Source of the DNA: Ornithobacterium rhinotracheale DSM 15997
GTDB taxonomy: Bacteria; Bacteroidota; Bacteroidia; Flavobacteriales; Weeksellaceae
DNA: 64,000 bases
Direction of reading: 5' to 3'
Assembly (NCBI RefSeq): GCF_000265465.1
Contig: NC_018016.1
Location: 1,466,501-1,530,500 of the forward strand
Made by a program: the position numbers and the translations under genes. The notes under the pieces were generated by a model. It did no database searches and was not told the DNA's origin. It saw only the letters and a list, made by a program, of their open reading frames with translations. Positions 47,265 to 55,851 of the stretch are shown here, piece by piece (positions within the stretch are counted from its first letter, which is position 1; each line of letters opens with the position of its first letter).

Positions 47265-48092
47265 TTAAGCTTTTTCAAAACGGAGAGCAATCCACTCGTT
47301 TCGTTCTTTCTTATCTACAAAATTTAATCCAAAACCTTCTACAAATTGAATCATTTCTTGCTCATCGATATCAAGCAATCCACTCAAAATCAATTGTGCA
47401 TTAGGTTTTAGTGCATTGATGTAAAAAGGCATATCTGCCTTTAAAATATTTTTGTTGATGTTTGCCAAAACCAAATCAAATTTTTCGTCTGGAATGGATT
47501 CAGCACCACCTTTTATAAAACTAACTTCTACATTGTTTCGTTCGGCATTTTCTACCGCATTTTCGTACGACCATTCATCAATATCGATACCCAAACAAGA
47601 TTTAGCCCCACGCATTTTGCTCAAAATCGCCAAAATGCCCGTTCCCGTTCCCATATCAAGTACAGATTTTTGGTCTAAATCTAGGTTTAAAAGATATTCC
47701 ACCATTAAATGCGTGGTCTCGTGGTGCCCTGTGCCAAAAGACATTTTGGGCTGAATCACGATTTCATACGGAGCATCGGGATGTGGCTCGTGGAATTCAG
47801 CACGAATGTAGCACGCATCGTTGATGTTGATAGGCGAGAAATTACTTTCCCACTCTTTGTTCCAGTTTACGGGTTCTATTTCTGTTCTTTCGTACACGGT
47901 TTCGGCGGTGTCGAGTTCTGCAACTTGGTCTTTTACAAATTCCTCGTCGTCATAATCTTTTAAGATATAAGCCTTTAACCCAGTCGCTGTTTCTTCAAAA
48001 GATTCAAATTCAGCTTGAGAAAGTAGTGCGATTAAAATCTCGCTAAATGGCTGAGGAGGTACAATATTAAAGTTGTATTCAATATAATTCAT
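47265..48092 (-). CDS. prmA: Ribosomal protein L11 methyltransferase PrmA
   Basis: 275 aa from the ATG at 48092; a longer in-frame start 30 nt upstream adds MLDLNLKNYI and is less likely. The SAM-binding motif is VLDMGTGTGILAILSKMRGA, with LVLANINKNIL as the catalytic-side NxNI motif. It trimethylates L11. It is first in the prmA-clpS-ruvX-def group. Confidence 0.93.
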   Translation of the reverse strand: MNYIEYNFNIVPPQPFSEILIALLSQAEFESFEETATGLKAYILKDYDDEEFVKDQVAELDTAETVYERTEIEPVNWNKEWESNFSPININDACYIRAEFHEPHPDAPYEIVIQPKMSFGTGHHETTHLMVEYLLNLDLDQKSVLDMGTGTGILAILSKMRGAKSCLGIDIDEWSYENAVENAERNNVEVSFIKGGAESIPDEKFDLVLANINKNILKADMPFYINALKPNAQLILSGLLDIDEQEMIQFVEGFGLNFVDKKERNEWIALRFEKA

Positions 48093-48167
48093 GATGTAAT
48101 TTTTAAGGTTTAAATCAAGCAAAATTTAGCCTTAAAGCCAATTTGTTTTGTGCTGAAAAACCTTTTG

Positions 48168-48175
48168 CAAAGATA
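48168..48175 (-). promoter_or_regulatory. -7 box of the prmA group
   Basis: TATCTTTG on the minus strand, 75 nt before the prmA ATG. No -33 TTG was found at the right spacing. Confidence 0.45.
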
Positions 48176-48248
48176 CAAAAATCTAAGCTAATAAATGATT
48201 TGGAAATGGATTTAAGCTAAAAAATTAAAAAATCTGAATTAAAAAAAG

Positions 48249-48256
48249 TACCTTTG
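48249..48256 (+). promoter_or_regulatory. -7 box four bases before the rlmB start
   Basis: TACCTTTG ends exactly 4 nt before the ATG at 48261, matching the other leaderless-type promoters in this window. Confidence 0.55.
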
Positions 48257-48260
48257 CTGT

Positions 48261-49001
48261 ATGAAAAATGATAATAAAATTTTTGGGCTTCATCCTGTGT
48301 TAGAAGCCATAGATTCTGGCAAAACCATAGATAAACTATTTGTGCAAAAAGGCTTGCAAGGCGAATTGGCGAGCGAGGTTTTGCGTAAAGCCAGAGCGTT
48401 GGGGATTCCGATGCAGTATGTTCCCGTGCAAAAACTCAATAAGCTTACCCGCAAGAACCATCAAGGGATTTTTGGGTATTTGTCGCCCATTGAATTTTAT
48501 AAAATAGACCAAATTTTGCCTCTCGTGTACGAAAAAGGAGAAAATCCGTTTTTCTTGATTTTGGATAGATTGAGCGATGTGCGAAACTTTGGGGCCATTG
48601 CCCGCACCGCTGAATGCTGTGGTGTGCATGCCATTGTGGTGCCAGAGCGTGGGGCGGCAGCCATCAACGAAGATGCCTTGAAAACATCAGCTGGAGCTTT
48701 GTTTAAAATCCCCGTGTGTAGAGAAAAATCGTTGAAAGAAGTGGTGAGTTTCTTGCAATTGAGCGGAGTTTCTGTTGTGTGTGCTACGGAAAAAACCGAT
48801 GATACGATTTACAATACCGATTTAACCAAGCCGCTTGCTATTGTAATGGGGAACGAAGGTGATGGAGTGGGCGAGGAGTTGCTCGCAAAGGCAGATCATT
48901 TAGCCAAATTGCCGATGCTTGGAGAAATAGGTTCTTTAAATGTTTCAGTAGCCTGTGGTGCGTTTTTGTACGAAGCCATTCGCCAGCGAGATTTTGCTTA
49001 A
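48261..49001 (+). CDS. rlmB: 23S rRNA (guanosine-2'-O-)-methyltransferase RlmB
   Basis: It 2'-O-methylates G2251 in 23S rRNA. The 246-aa SpoU-class protein has an N-terminal RNA-binding domain and motif 1 NFGAIARTAECCGVHAIVVP. Motif 2 is LAIVMGNEGDGVGEELL, and motif 3 is EIGSLNVSVACGAFLYEAI. It is alone between divergent prmA and the small membrane protein gene. Confidence 0.94.
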   Translation: MKNDNKIFGLHPVLEAIDSGKTIDKLFVQKGLQGELASEVLRKARALGIPMQYVPVQKLNKLTRKNHQGIFGYLSPIEFYKIDQILPLVYEKGENPFFLILDRLSDVRNFGAIARTAECCGVHAIVVPERGAAAINEDALKTSAGALFKIPVCREKSLKEVVSFLQLSGVSVVCATEKTDDTIYNTDLTKPLAIVMGNEGDGVGEELLAKADHLAKLPMLGEIGSLNVSVACGAFLYEAIRQRDFA

Positions 49002-49079
49002 AATGATTTCAATCATAGAAAAGCAGTAAAATTTTATATAATCATTTAAAATATTTAACTTTACAAAAATTAGAAAACA

Positions 49080-49355
49080 ATGAAATATTCAACAATTATA
49101 GGTTTAGTTTTGCTAGTTGTAGGATTGATTTTATACATCCTTCAGGCACCAGATTATACCGCAAAAGAATTTTATATTGCAGGATTCTTAGGGCTAGGTA
49201 TAGGTTTGCTTTTGGGCGGATTTATGGGCTATGCACAGAAAAAACGCAAAAAAGTAATTGAAAAAGTGGTGAAAATAACTCCACAAAACGGTGCCGAACC
49301 AGAAACTATGCCTATTGCGGAAGATGTGAATAAAACAGAAGAAGAATATAGATAA
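49080..49355 (+). CDS. Small two-TM protein upstream of tpiA
   Basis: 91 aa. Two transmembrane helices (TIIGLVLLVVGLILYILQA and YIAGFLGLGIGLLLGGFMGY) are followed by a Lys-rich patch and an acidic tail. I do not recognise the family. It is 14 nt before tpiA and likely co-transcribed with it. Confidence 0.7.
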   Translation: MKYSTIIGLVLLVVGLILYILQAPDYTAKEFYIAGFLGLGIGLLLGGFMGYAQKKRKKVIEKVVKITPQNGAEPETMPIAEDVNKTEEEYR

Positions 49356-49369
49356 AATATAATTAAATC

Positions 49370-50137
49370 ATGAGAAAAAAAATCGTAGCAGGAAACTGGA
49401 AAATGAATAAAAACTGGGCAGAGGCTAAAGAGCTTTTGCTTGGTGTAAATAGCTTTGTTTCGTCAAGAAACCCAAAATGTGAAGTGATCGTAGCACCCCC
49501 TGCTACTTATTTGCTAAACGCAGCGGAGATTTTCCAAAGCAATGCGGAGATTTCTGCTCAAAATGTTTCTGAATTTGAACCAGGAGCTTACACAGGAGAG
49601 ATTTCTACCGATATTTTAAATTCAATTGGAGTAAAATATTCAATCATTGGGCACTCAGAGCGTCGTTCAATCTTTGGAGAGACCAACGAGCAAATCGGAA
49701 AAAAAGTAGACAAAGCTTTGGCTGCTAATATTTCGCCAATTCTTTGTTGTGGAGAGGTGCTTGAAGAAAGAAAAGCTAACAAGCATGTAGATGTAGTGTC
49801 TGAACAATTGAAAGCTGCACTTAAAAATGTGAAAAAAGAGCAAATGAAAGATGTAATCATTGCTTATGAGCCAGTTTGGGCAATTGGAACAGGTGAAACT
49901 GCTACGCCAGAGCAAGCTCAGGAAATGCACGCTGAAATCAGAGCTTTATTAAGAAGTTTATTTGATCAAGAAACATCAGAGGCTGTAAGAATCCTTTACG
50001 GAGGAAGTGTAAAACCTAGCAATGCAGACGAATTATTCTCTCAGCCAGACATCGATGGTGGACTTGTGGGAGGAGCTTCATTAAACATCGAAGATTTCTC
50101 TGCCTTAATCACTTCAGGTAGCAACGCTACAAAATAA
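49370..50137 (+). CDS. tpiA: Triosephosphate isomerase
   Basis: A TIM-barrel glycolytic enzyme of 255 aa. It has NWKMNKNW (catalytic Lys), IIGHSERRSIFGE (His), AYEPVWAIGTGETATPEQA (catalytic Glu, loop 6) and RILYGGSVKPSNADE (phosphate binding). It is followed by a clear terminator. Confidence 0.98.
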   Translation: MRKKIVAGNWKMNKNWAEAKELLLGVNSFVSSRNPKCEVIVAPPATYLLNAAEIFQSNAEISAQNVSEFEPGAYTGEISTDILNSIGVKYSIIGHSERRSIFGETNEQIGKKVDKALAANISPILCCGEVLEERKANKHVDVVSEQLKAALKNVKKEQMKDVIIAYEPVWAIGTGETATPEQAQEMHAEIRALLRSLFDQETSEAVRILYGGSVKPSNADELFSQPDIDGGLVGGASLNIEDFSALITSGSNATK

Positions 50138-50160
50138 TAATTTGGTTTTTATTGATATTA

Positions 50161-50186
50161 AAACGCCCTTATGTGGGGCGTTTTTT
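50161..50186 (+). terminator. tpiA intrinsic terminator
   Basis: AAACGCCC / GGGCGTTT is followed by a run of T. Confidence 0.88.
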
Positions 50187-50221
50187 GTTTTTGGGAAAAT
50201 TAAGAGTTTTTGTGATTTGTT

Positions 50222-50253
50222 TTGATAAAATAAAGTAGTTTTACTTATATTTG
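50222..50253 (+). promoter_or_regulatory. Promoter of the DUF262 gene
   Basis: TTG (50222-50224), 21 nt, TATATTTG (50246-50253), 22 nt before the ATG. Confidence 0.7.
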
Positions 50254-50275
50254 TCGGAGATATAAATTCTAATAA

Positions 50276-52477
50276 ATGAAAACAGAAAGTCATTCTATTA
50301 ATGATGTCTTAGCAAAAAATGCGACGTCTTTTTTTATACCTCCATTTCAGCGAGCTTACGCTTGGGGTAGACCAGAACTTGAAAGATATTTTAGTGATGT
50401 ATCAAGGATCATTGAATCAGAATTAGATATTAGACAACAAAATAAATTGGAACACTTTTTTGGCACAATCGTTATTAAAGAAGAAAAAGCTGGTTTTGCC
50501 AATAAGTCTATCATAGTAGATGGGCAACAAAGATTAACTACAACATTATTATTTTTAATAGCACTTAGGGATTCTGATTTTGATGATGAAAATGAAAATT
50601 ATATACATCAAACATATCTAATAAATAATTCATCAACTTTTCAAGATAAAATAAAATTGAAGCAGGTTACAAAAGATTGGGATTCTTATAAAGCCTTAGT
50701 TAATAAGCTAGAACCAAAACCTGGAGTAATAAAAAATGCGTATGATTTTTTTAAAAAACTTATAGGTGATCGAAAAAGAGAATCGCCACAAATAAAACTA
50801 GAGCATTATATTAGAGCTATTCAAAAAATGAATGTTGCTGTGATTTTTTTAGATGAAAGACCCTACAAAGGAGAAGATCCTCAAATAATATTTGAAACAT
50901 TAAATTCTTTGGGGAAGCCCTTGACCTTGTCTGATCTTGTGAGAAATTTTGTTTTGCTTAACATGGAAAGTAATAAACAATCTGAGATATATGAAGGAAT
51001 CTGGCATCCTAAAATAGAAGCTATTTTAAATGAGAATACATCAAAATTTTTTAGAGATTATTTACAGTATAAAACAGCAAGTTCATTGAAGATAGTCAAT
51101 GATAGTAATACAAAAGAGCTATACCAATATTTTAAAAGTTTTGTAGAAAAGGAATTTAATGATCATGAGAATTTTATAGATGATATAGTACATTTTGTAG
51201 TTTTTTATAAATGGATAATAACAGAAGTGGTGACAGATATTATATCTCCAAATAAATTAAATGATAAAAAAATAAAAGAATTACTCAGGAATATTTTTCA
51301 TGATATTAAATCAGAGGCTTTTAAGCCTTTTGTCTTGGGGTTGTTAGATCTTCATCAAAGTGAAAAAAATGATATCAAATTAACAGATGATATTCTTATA
51401 TCCACATTGACAGCAATTAGAACATATTTGATAAGGAGGAGAGTTTTGGGGTTAACTCAAGGGGAAAATAAAAATATAATTCCTCTTGTTAAAAAGATTG
51501 AGCTTATAAAAAATGGTGATTTAACAATGTTTGAGTTGTTAACTAATATGTTTTATAGATTAAGATTGCCAAATGACAATGAAATGAAAGATTCTTTAAC
51601 TTCGTTAAATTTTTACAAAGGCTTAAAGCAATATTCAAAGCTCATACTAGGGAAAATAGAGGAGCATAATACTAAGGTTGCAGTGGATTTTAGAGATTCT
51701 AAAATAACGATAGAACATATAATGCCTCAAACATTAGGAGACAGTTGGAAGGTTGAATTGGGGGAAAAATCAAATGAAATTCATCAAAAATACATTCACA
51801 ATATAGGTAACTTAATACTGACAGAATTTAATAGTGAAATAGGTAATAAATCTTTTGAGGAAAAAAAAGATAAGATTAGAACATCTTCATTGTCTTATCG
51901 ATTAGGAATTATAGATAAAAATATATGGAATGAAGAAAGTATAATTGAACATCAAAAAAATATGATAAAATGGTTTTTATCTACATTTGAGATTCCTGAT
52001 GAGTATAAGGAGAAAGCTAATTGGAATACAAAAACAGTAGAAGATGTGTCATTTTCTCCACTAGACATAGACGCAAATGAAATGGCAGAAGGAAATAAAC
52101 CAAAGGAGTTACATGTTTTTAAAGAAGTTATAGAAGTAAATACTTGGCAAGACATCTTTGTAAGTTTTCTTAAATATTTAAGAGAAAGTCAGAATTTTGA
52201 TTTTAATTTTATATTAGACAATCAAGAACTGCTATTTAAAAATAGCGATATTATTGTTAAATGGAGAAGGTTAAAAGAAATTTTTGAATTTAACTCAGAT
52301 TTATCAAATCGCTATAAGAATTTTGAAGGAAGGTTTTATAGTAAGGAAAAAAAATTAAATGATGAAATGTTTTTTATTCATATAAATATATCAGCATCAA
52401 CTTGCATGAATAGGATTAAAAGTATTATGCAAAAATTTAATATATCAGAAAATGAGGTTAAAGTAATTTTAAAATAA
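50276..52477 (+). CDS. DUF262/DUF1524 (GmrSD-type) protein, likely anti-phage
   Basis: 733 aa. The DUF262 (ParB/sulfiredoxin-like nucleotidase) domain has the family marker IVDGQQRLTTTLLFLIAL (from about residue 80). After a helical middle region comes a DUF1524 HNH-type nuclease domain with IEHIMPQTLGDSW (from Glu480) and IHNIGNLILTEFN. A C-terminal region of about 130 residues is unassigned. GmrSD enzymes restrict phage DNA with modified cytosines; single-chain relatives are common in defence islands. Composition is far more AT-rich than its neighbours (12 of 60 G/C in 51121-51180, versus 20 of 60 in tpiA at 49561-49620). This suggests horizontal acquisition. It has its own promoter and no second gene. 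The next 234 nt hold nothing recognised. Confidence 0.85.
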   Translation: MKTESHSINDVLAKNATSFFIPPFQRAYAWGRPELERYFSDVSRIIESELDIRQQNKLEHFFGTIVIKEEKAGFANKSIIVDGQQRLTTTLLFLIALRDSDFDDENENYIHQTYLINNSSTFQDKIKLKQVTKDWDSYKALVNKLEPKPGVIKNAYDFFKKLIGDRKRESPQIKLEHYIRAIQKMNVAVIFLDERPYKGEDPQIIFETLNSLGKPLTLSDLVRNFVLLNMESNKQSEIYEGIWHPKIEAILNENTSKFFRDYLQYKTASSLKIVNDSNTKELYQYFKSFVEKEFNDHENFIDDIVHFVVFYKWIITEVVTDIISPNKLNDKKIKELLRNIFHDIKSEAFKPFVLGLLDLHQSEKNDIKLTDDILISTLTAIRTYLIRRRVLGLTQGENKNIIPLVKKIELIKNGDLTMFELLTNMFYRLRLPNDNEMKDSLTSLNFYKGLKQYSKLILGKIEEHNTKVAVDFRDSKITIEHIMPQTLGDSWKVELGEKSNEIHQKYIHNIGNLILTEFNSEIGNKSFEEKKDKIRTSSLSYRLGIIDKNIWNEESIIEHQKNMIKWFLSTFEIPDEYKEKANWNTKTVEDVSFSPLDIDANEMAEGNKPKELHVFKEVIEVNTWQDIFVSFLKYLRESQNFDFNFILDNQELLFKNSDIIVKWRRLKEIFEFNSDLSNRYKNFEGRFYSKEKKLNDEMFFIHINISASTCMNRIKSIMQKFNISENEVKVILK

Positions 52478-52711
52478 TTAAGGATATGCTTTTTTTAAGA
52501 AAAATAATTAGTAATTATCATATCAATACCCAAATTGATGTGTAGTTTATTTTATGAAAGAATGTTTTTTGAGATAAAAGCAAGTTTATCTGGATTAAGA
52601 TGTTCTTAATAAACTATCTTTTAATACCAATTGATTACTTTTATATATTTTTTGTAAGTTGTCAAGTTATTGTGTTATTTGTGTAAATATTTTATTTAAA
52701 CAATAGAAATT

Positions 52712-53365
52712 ATGGAGGAGGTAAAAAGTAGTTCGCGAATCGAAAGAGTCCAAGAGAATCTTTATTTAAATTTAGTAGAAGGTGAGAAAATAGAAGCTAT
52801 AGCTTGCCAAAAAAGATTGTATACAATTTTTCCAATTCTTACAGGTGGAAATTTGTTCCCTTTAATCAAGCGTCGAGATATTATTGCTGTAACTTCTGGG
52901 CGATTTATTTTAATGAAACGAAAATTAATTATGGGGTATGATCTTATAGATATGAGATGGCAAGATATTGGAGATGTCAAGTTAGAAGTTGGAATTTTTG
53001 GTGCGGATTTATCTATCTCACAATACGCGTCTACAGATTTATCTATCGATAAAAATATTGGTGCTTATATTTTAAAATTGGTTGGTTTTCAAAAAGAGCG
53101 TGTGTATCAAATTTATAGGTTGATTCAGCAACAAGAGCAAATTTGGAGAGAAAAACGAAGAATAAGAGGACTGGAGGAATTGAGAGCTAAATCTGGAGGC
53201 ATGCAAATGAATCAATCACTTGGAAGTGGATTGAATGGTGCTGATACAGAAAAAGCATCTCCTTCTACACGATTAGCTGAAGCTAAAAAGATGCTTGATG
53301 ATAAACTCATATCCGATAGTGAATATGAAGCATTAAAAGCTAAGATCATAAATGAAATGGTTTAG
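52712..53365 (+). CDS. PH-like and SHOCT domain protein
   Basis: 217 aa. The N-terminal part (about 20-130) resembles a bacterial PH domain (RRDIIAVTSGRFILMKRKLI, RWQDIGDVKLEVGIF). The C-terminal SHOCT motif is SPSTRLAEAKKMLDDKLISD then SEYEALKAKIINEM. SHOCT domains mediate oligomerisation. No signal peptide or TM is present. It could be accessory to the adjacent DUF262 gene or an independent stress protein; the sequence does not decide. Confidence 0.7.
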   Translation: MEEVKSSSRIERVQENLYLNLVEGEKIEAIACQKRLYTIFPILTGGNLFPLIKRRDIIAVTSGRFILMKRKLIMGYDLIDMRWQDIGDVKLEVGIFGADLSISQYASTDLSIDKNIGAYILKLVGFQKERVYQIYRLIQQQEQIWREKRRIRGLEELRAKSGGMQMNQSLGSGLNGADTEKASPSTRLAEAKKMLDDKLISDSEYEALKAKIINEMV

Positions 53366-53370
53366 TTAAG

Positions 53371-53484
53371 TTACCCACCAAAATAAGTGTTGTAAAGATA
53401 AATCACTAACACCAAGGCTAGGATAATAGTCAGAAATAAATTTTTCTTTTTCTCTTTTTGTAGTTGTCTTTCTAGATTTTGCAT
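53371..53484 (-). CDS. 37-residue single-TM protein
   Basis: The true start is probably ATG 53484 (MQNLERQLQKEKKKNLFLTI), giving a short basic cytoplasmic part and one TM helix ending in YNTYFGG. A -7 box (TATATTTG, 53505-53512 minus strand) precedes it by 20 nt, which supports a real gene of this size. No family is recognised. Confidence 0.55.
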   Translation of the reverse strand: MQNLERQLQKEKKKNLFLTIILALVLVIYLYNTYFGG

Positions 53485-53504
53485 TTGTTTGAATTTTAGA
53501 TTAA

Positions 53505-53512
53505 CAAATATA
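53505..53512 (-). promoter_or_regulatory. -7 box of the 37-residue protein
   Basis: TATATTTG on the minus strand, 20 nt upstream of the ATG. It lies just downstream of the tRNA terminator. Confidence 0.5.
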
Positions 53513-53524
53513 TAAAAATAATAT

Positions 53525-53559
53525 GAAAAAAAAAGCCACCTGACAATCAGATGGCTTTT
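53525..53559 (-). terminator. Terminator of the tRNA-Gln transcript
   Basis: AAAGCCA, CTGA / TCAG, TGGCTTT is followed on the minus strand by a T-rich run. Confidence 0.83.
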
Positions 53560-53572
53560 AATTAAATTAATG

Positions 53573-53643
53573 TAGACCCACAGGGATTCGAACCCCGACA
53601 AACGGCACCAAAAACCGGTGTGCTACCGTTACACCATGGGTCT
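53573..53643 (-). tRNA. tRNA-Gln (anticodon TTG)
   Basis: 71 nt on the minus strand. The acceptor stem AGACCCA / TGGGTCT is perfect, the T-arm has GGTTCGAATCC, and the anticodon loop is TTTTGGT with TTG at positions 34-36, reading CAA. The anticodon stem has a C-T mismatch at its first pair. CCA is not encoded. Upstream on the minus strand, TATATTTG (53661-53668) is its probable -7 box, with a TTG 18 nt further out. Confidence 0.92.
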
Positions 53644-53694
53644 CCGTTTCAACTGGACTGCAAATATAGAACAAAAAATTTAATTACAAAAAAA

Positions 53695-54411
53695 TTATTT
53701 AAAATATTTTTCGGCAAGTGTTGTGGCTTCTGGTTTGCCTATGTCTAAAACCTTGGCATTGTGCGCAAAGCCTAAAATATTTTCATCGGTCATTAAATCT
53801 AAATAAGATTTCATGATAGAAAATTTGCCCGAAAATCTATTTTTCTCAAAAAATAAAGGAGAAAGCATATGCACTCCACTGAATGCTAAAGATTTGGAGA
53901 GGTTCTCTCTGGCAATAATTTCTTGATTGTTCCTCAGATCTCGCCAGCCACACAATCTATTTTGCGTATCAAAAAGCAGTTTTCTAGTACTTTCCCGATC
54001 GCTTACCGCTAAACTTGCTAATGCATTGTTTTTTTTGTGAAAATCAATAAGTTGTTTAAGGTTAATGTCGGTTAGGATATCGCTGTTTAAAATTAAAAAA
54101 TCTTGATTTCCAAGTAAATTTTTTGCTTTGAGTAAGCCGCCTCCTGTTTCAAGCAATTCGTCGGTCTCGTCAGAAATCAGAATTTCCGCCCCAAAGTTGT
54201 CGTGCTGTTTTAGGAAATTAAGAATTTGGTCTGAAAAATGGTGGACATTAATAACAAATCGCTGAATCCCAAAAGACTGAGCATACTCAATGTTTCGTTG
54301 CAAAAGCGGTTTGCCATTGATGGGGAAAAGTGCTTTGGGAGCCGTGAGTGTAAATGGACGCAGGCGAGTGCCCAAGCCCGCCGCAAAAATCATTGCCGTG
54401 ATATTATCCAT
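53695..54411 (-). CDS. MurU-like nucleotidyltransferase
   Basis: 238 aa from ATG 54411 (an in-frame ATG at 54429 is possible). The NTP-binding signature is MIFAAGLGTRLRPFTLTAPK then ALFPINGKPLL. LILNSDILTDI is the metal-binding strand. It resembles MurNAc-1-phosphate uridylyltransferase (MurU), which works after the kinase AmgK in peptidoglycan recycling. It overlaps the end of the RapZ-C gene and lies close to the AmgK-like gene, which supports that pathway over a sugar-nucleotide role elsewhere. Confidence 0.85.
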   Translation of the reverse strand: MDNITAMIFAAGLGTRLRPFTLTAPKALFPINGKPLLQRNIEYAQSFGIQRFVINVHHFSDQILNFLKQHDNFGAEILISDETDELLETGGGLLKAKNLLGNQDFLILNSDILTDINLKQLIDFHKKNNALASLAVSDRESTRKLLFDTQNRLCGWRDLRNNQEIIARENLSKSLAFSGVHMLSPLFFEKNRFSGKFSIMKSYLDLMTDENILGFAHNAKVLDIGKPEATTLAEKYFK

Positions 54412-54823
54412 TTTGCCAGTTTTTTGCATCTTGCACGGTGTGTGCGGTTTTCACATCCACATCGTCTGGGTAATTTTCACGCAGATAATCGCTGATGCGA
54501 TCCGCCGCAAAAACCGAACGATGTTGCCCTCCTGTGCAACCAAAATTAATTTCCAAATTGGTGAAACCTCGAGCGATATAATCTTTTACTGTGATGTCTA
54601 TTAAGTTCTGAATCAGTTCAATGAATTTTGGCATTTCGGTTTTGGTCAGTAAAAAATCTTTTACGCCTTGGTCTCGCCCCGTTTGTTTTTTGTATTCGTC
54701 GATGCGCCCGGGGTTTAGAATCCCACGACAGTCGAAAACGAAGCCACCACCATTCCCAGAAGGATCTTGTGGAATTTCCTCTCGGTACGAAAAACTTCTT
54801 ACATTTATATTTAATTTATTCAT
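54404..54823 (-). CDS. RapZ C-terminal domain-like protein
   Basis: 139 aa, only the C-terminal half of RapZ. The motif INFGCTGGQHRSVFAADRIS and the starting FSYREEIPQDPSGNGGGFVF then DCRGI match the RNA/metabolite-binding fold. The ATP-binding N-terminal domain of RapZ is missing. In E. coli this domain senses GlcN6P to control amino-sugar supply; here its place between AmgK-like and MurU-like genes fits a cell-wall precursor role. It overlaps neighbours at both ends. Confidence 0.85.
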   Translation of the reverse strand: MNKLNINVRSFSYREEIPQDPSGNGGGFVFDCRGILNPGRIDEYKKQTGRDQGVKDFLLTKTEMPKFIELIQNLIDITVKDYIARGFTNLEINFGCTGGQHRSVFAADRISDYLRENYPDDVDVKTAHTVQDAKNWQNG

Positions 54824-55836
54824 TATAGGGGATTTATGATTTCAGTTTTGTTTAAATTTTTAAAAATATCTTTTAAGGCTAAAGAATTTTTGATTAAATC
54901 TAAATTTTGTAATTCTTCTAAGTTTTTGATTCCTAGTGAAATGCTAGATGAGAAATGCTCTTTTTTGTAAATCCAGCCCAAACGACCATACACGCCTAAA
55001 ACTTGTAAAAGTCTGAGAATTAAACAAGTATTAAATTCGTTTAAAAATGCATTTTTATCAAAATTGGGGATTACTTTTTTAAGCTCAGAAATATAAAAAT
55101 TCAATAATTTTTGTCTAAGCTCAGGGCTTAAATTAGCTTTAGCTTGCCACAAAAGCGATACCACATCATATGCGCAAGAACCCCGCATGGCACCTTGAAA
55201 ATCAATGAAGTATATATTTTCGTTGTGAAGCATTACATTTCTGCCTTGCAAATCACGATACATTAAAAATTGATATTTGGCAGTTTCTATTGAATTGGCA
55301 AGCGTGTCAAAATCTGAGAGCAATTTGTCTTCGGCATAAACTTGCTGAGACAAATCAAGGAAATAATTTTTAAATCCAAATAAATCTCTGTAAACTAGTG
55401 TTTTATCGAATTTTTTGTGCGTGAAAAAATCTTCATCATTGATTAATTCATTGCCCTGAATTTGAAATTTTACTAAATCTTCAAGCGTTTTTTTGTAATA
55501 ATTTTCTGTTTCAGGTGAATTTTCCAATACATTATTAAGTAATGTTTTGTCGCCTAAATCTTCTTGAAGATAGTAAAATCCTTGGTCAAAGAAAAGAATT
55601 TTAGGCACATTCACGGGGATTTGTGCAAGTTTTTGGGCTAAATTTATAAAACATTGATTTTCATGTGTGTCTTTGTTTTTAACTAAGATTAAAGTTTTAA
55701 ATTCTCCCTCGTCAAAAAACACACGAAAATAAGTTCTGCCCGAGCCCCCTGCATTCATAGGAACTATGTCGCAAACGCTCCCAAAAGTTTTGATTTTTTC
55801 TATAATTTCTGCCGAAAGTGGCAAATCTTGCATCAT
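54823..55836 (-). CDS. AmgK-like sugar kinase (APH fold)
   Basis: 337 aa of the aminoglycoside phosphotransferase fold. NMHLHNEN-type catalytic loop appears as YRDLQGRNVMLHNENIYFID and the DFG equivalent as IDFQGAMRGSCAYDV. These are typical of AmgK, the MurNAc/GlcNAc anomeric kinase. Together with the RapZ-C and MurU-like genes it forms a compact peptidoglycan-recycling operon. Substrate specificity was not tested. Confidence 0.82.
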   Translation of the reverse strand: MMQDLPLSAEIIEKIKTFGSVCDIVPMNAGGSGRTYFRVFFDEGEFKTLILVKNKDTHENQCFINLAQKLAQIPVNVPKILFFDQGFYYLQEDLGDKTLLNNVLENSPETENYYKKTLEDLVKFQIQGNELINDEDFFTHKKFDKTLVYRDLFGFKNYFLDLSQQVYAEDKLLSDFDTLANSIETAKYQFLMYRDLQGRNVMLHNENIYFIDFQGAMRGSCAYDVVSLLWQAKANLSPELRQKLLNFYISELKKVIPNFDKNAFLNEFNTCLILRLLQVLGVYGRLGWIYKKEHFSSSISLGIKNLEELQNLDLIKNSLALKDIFKNLNKTEIINPL

Positions 55837-55851
55837 GATAAAAATTCGATT

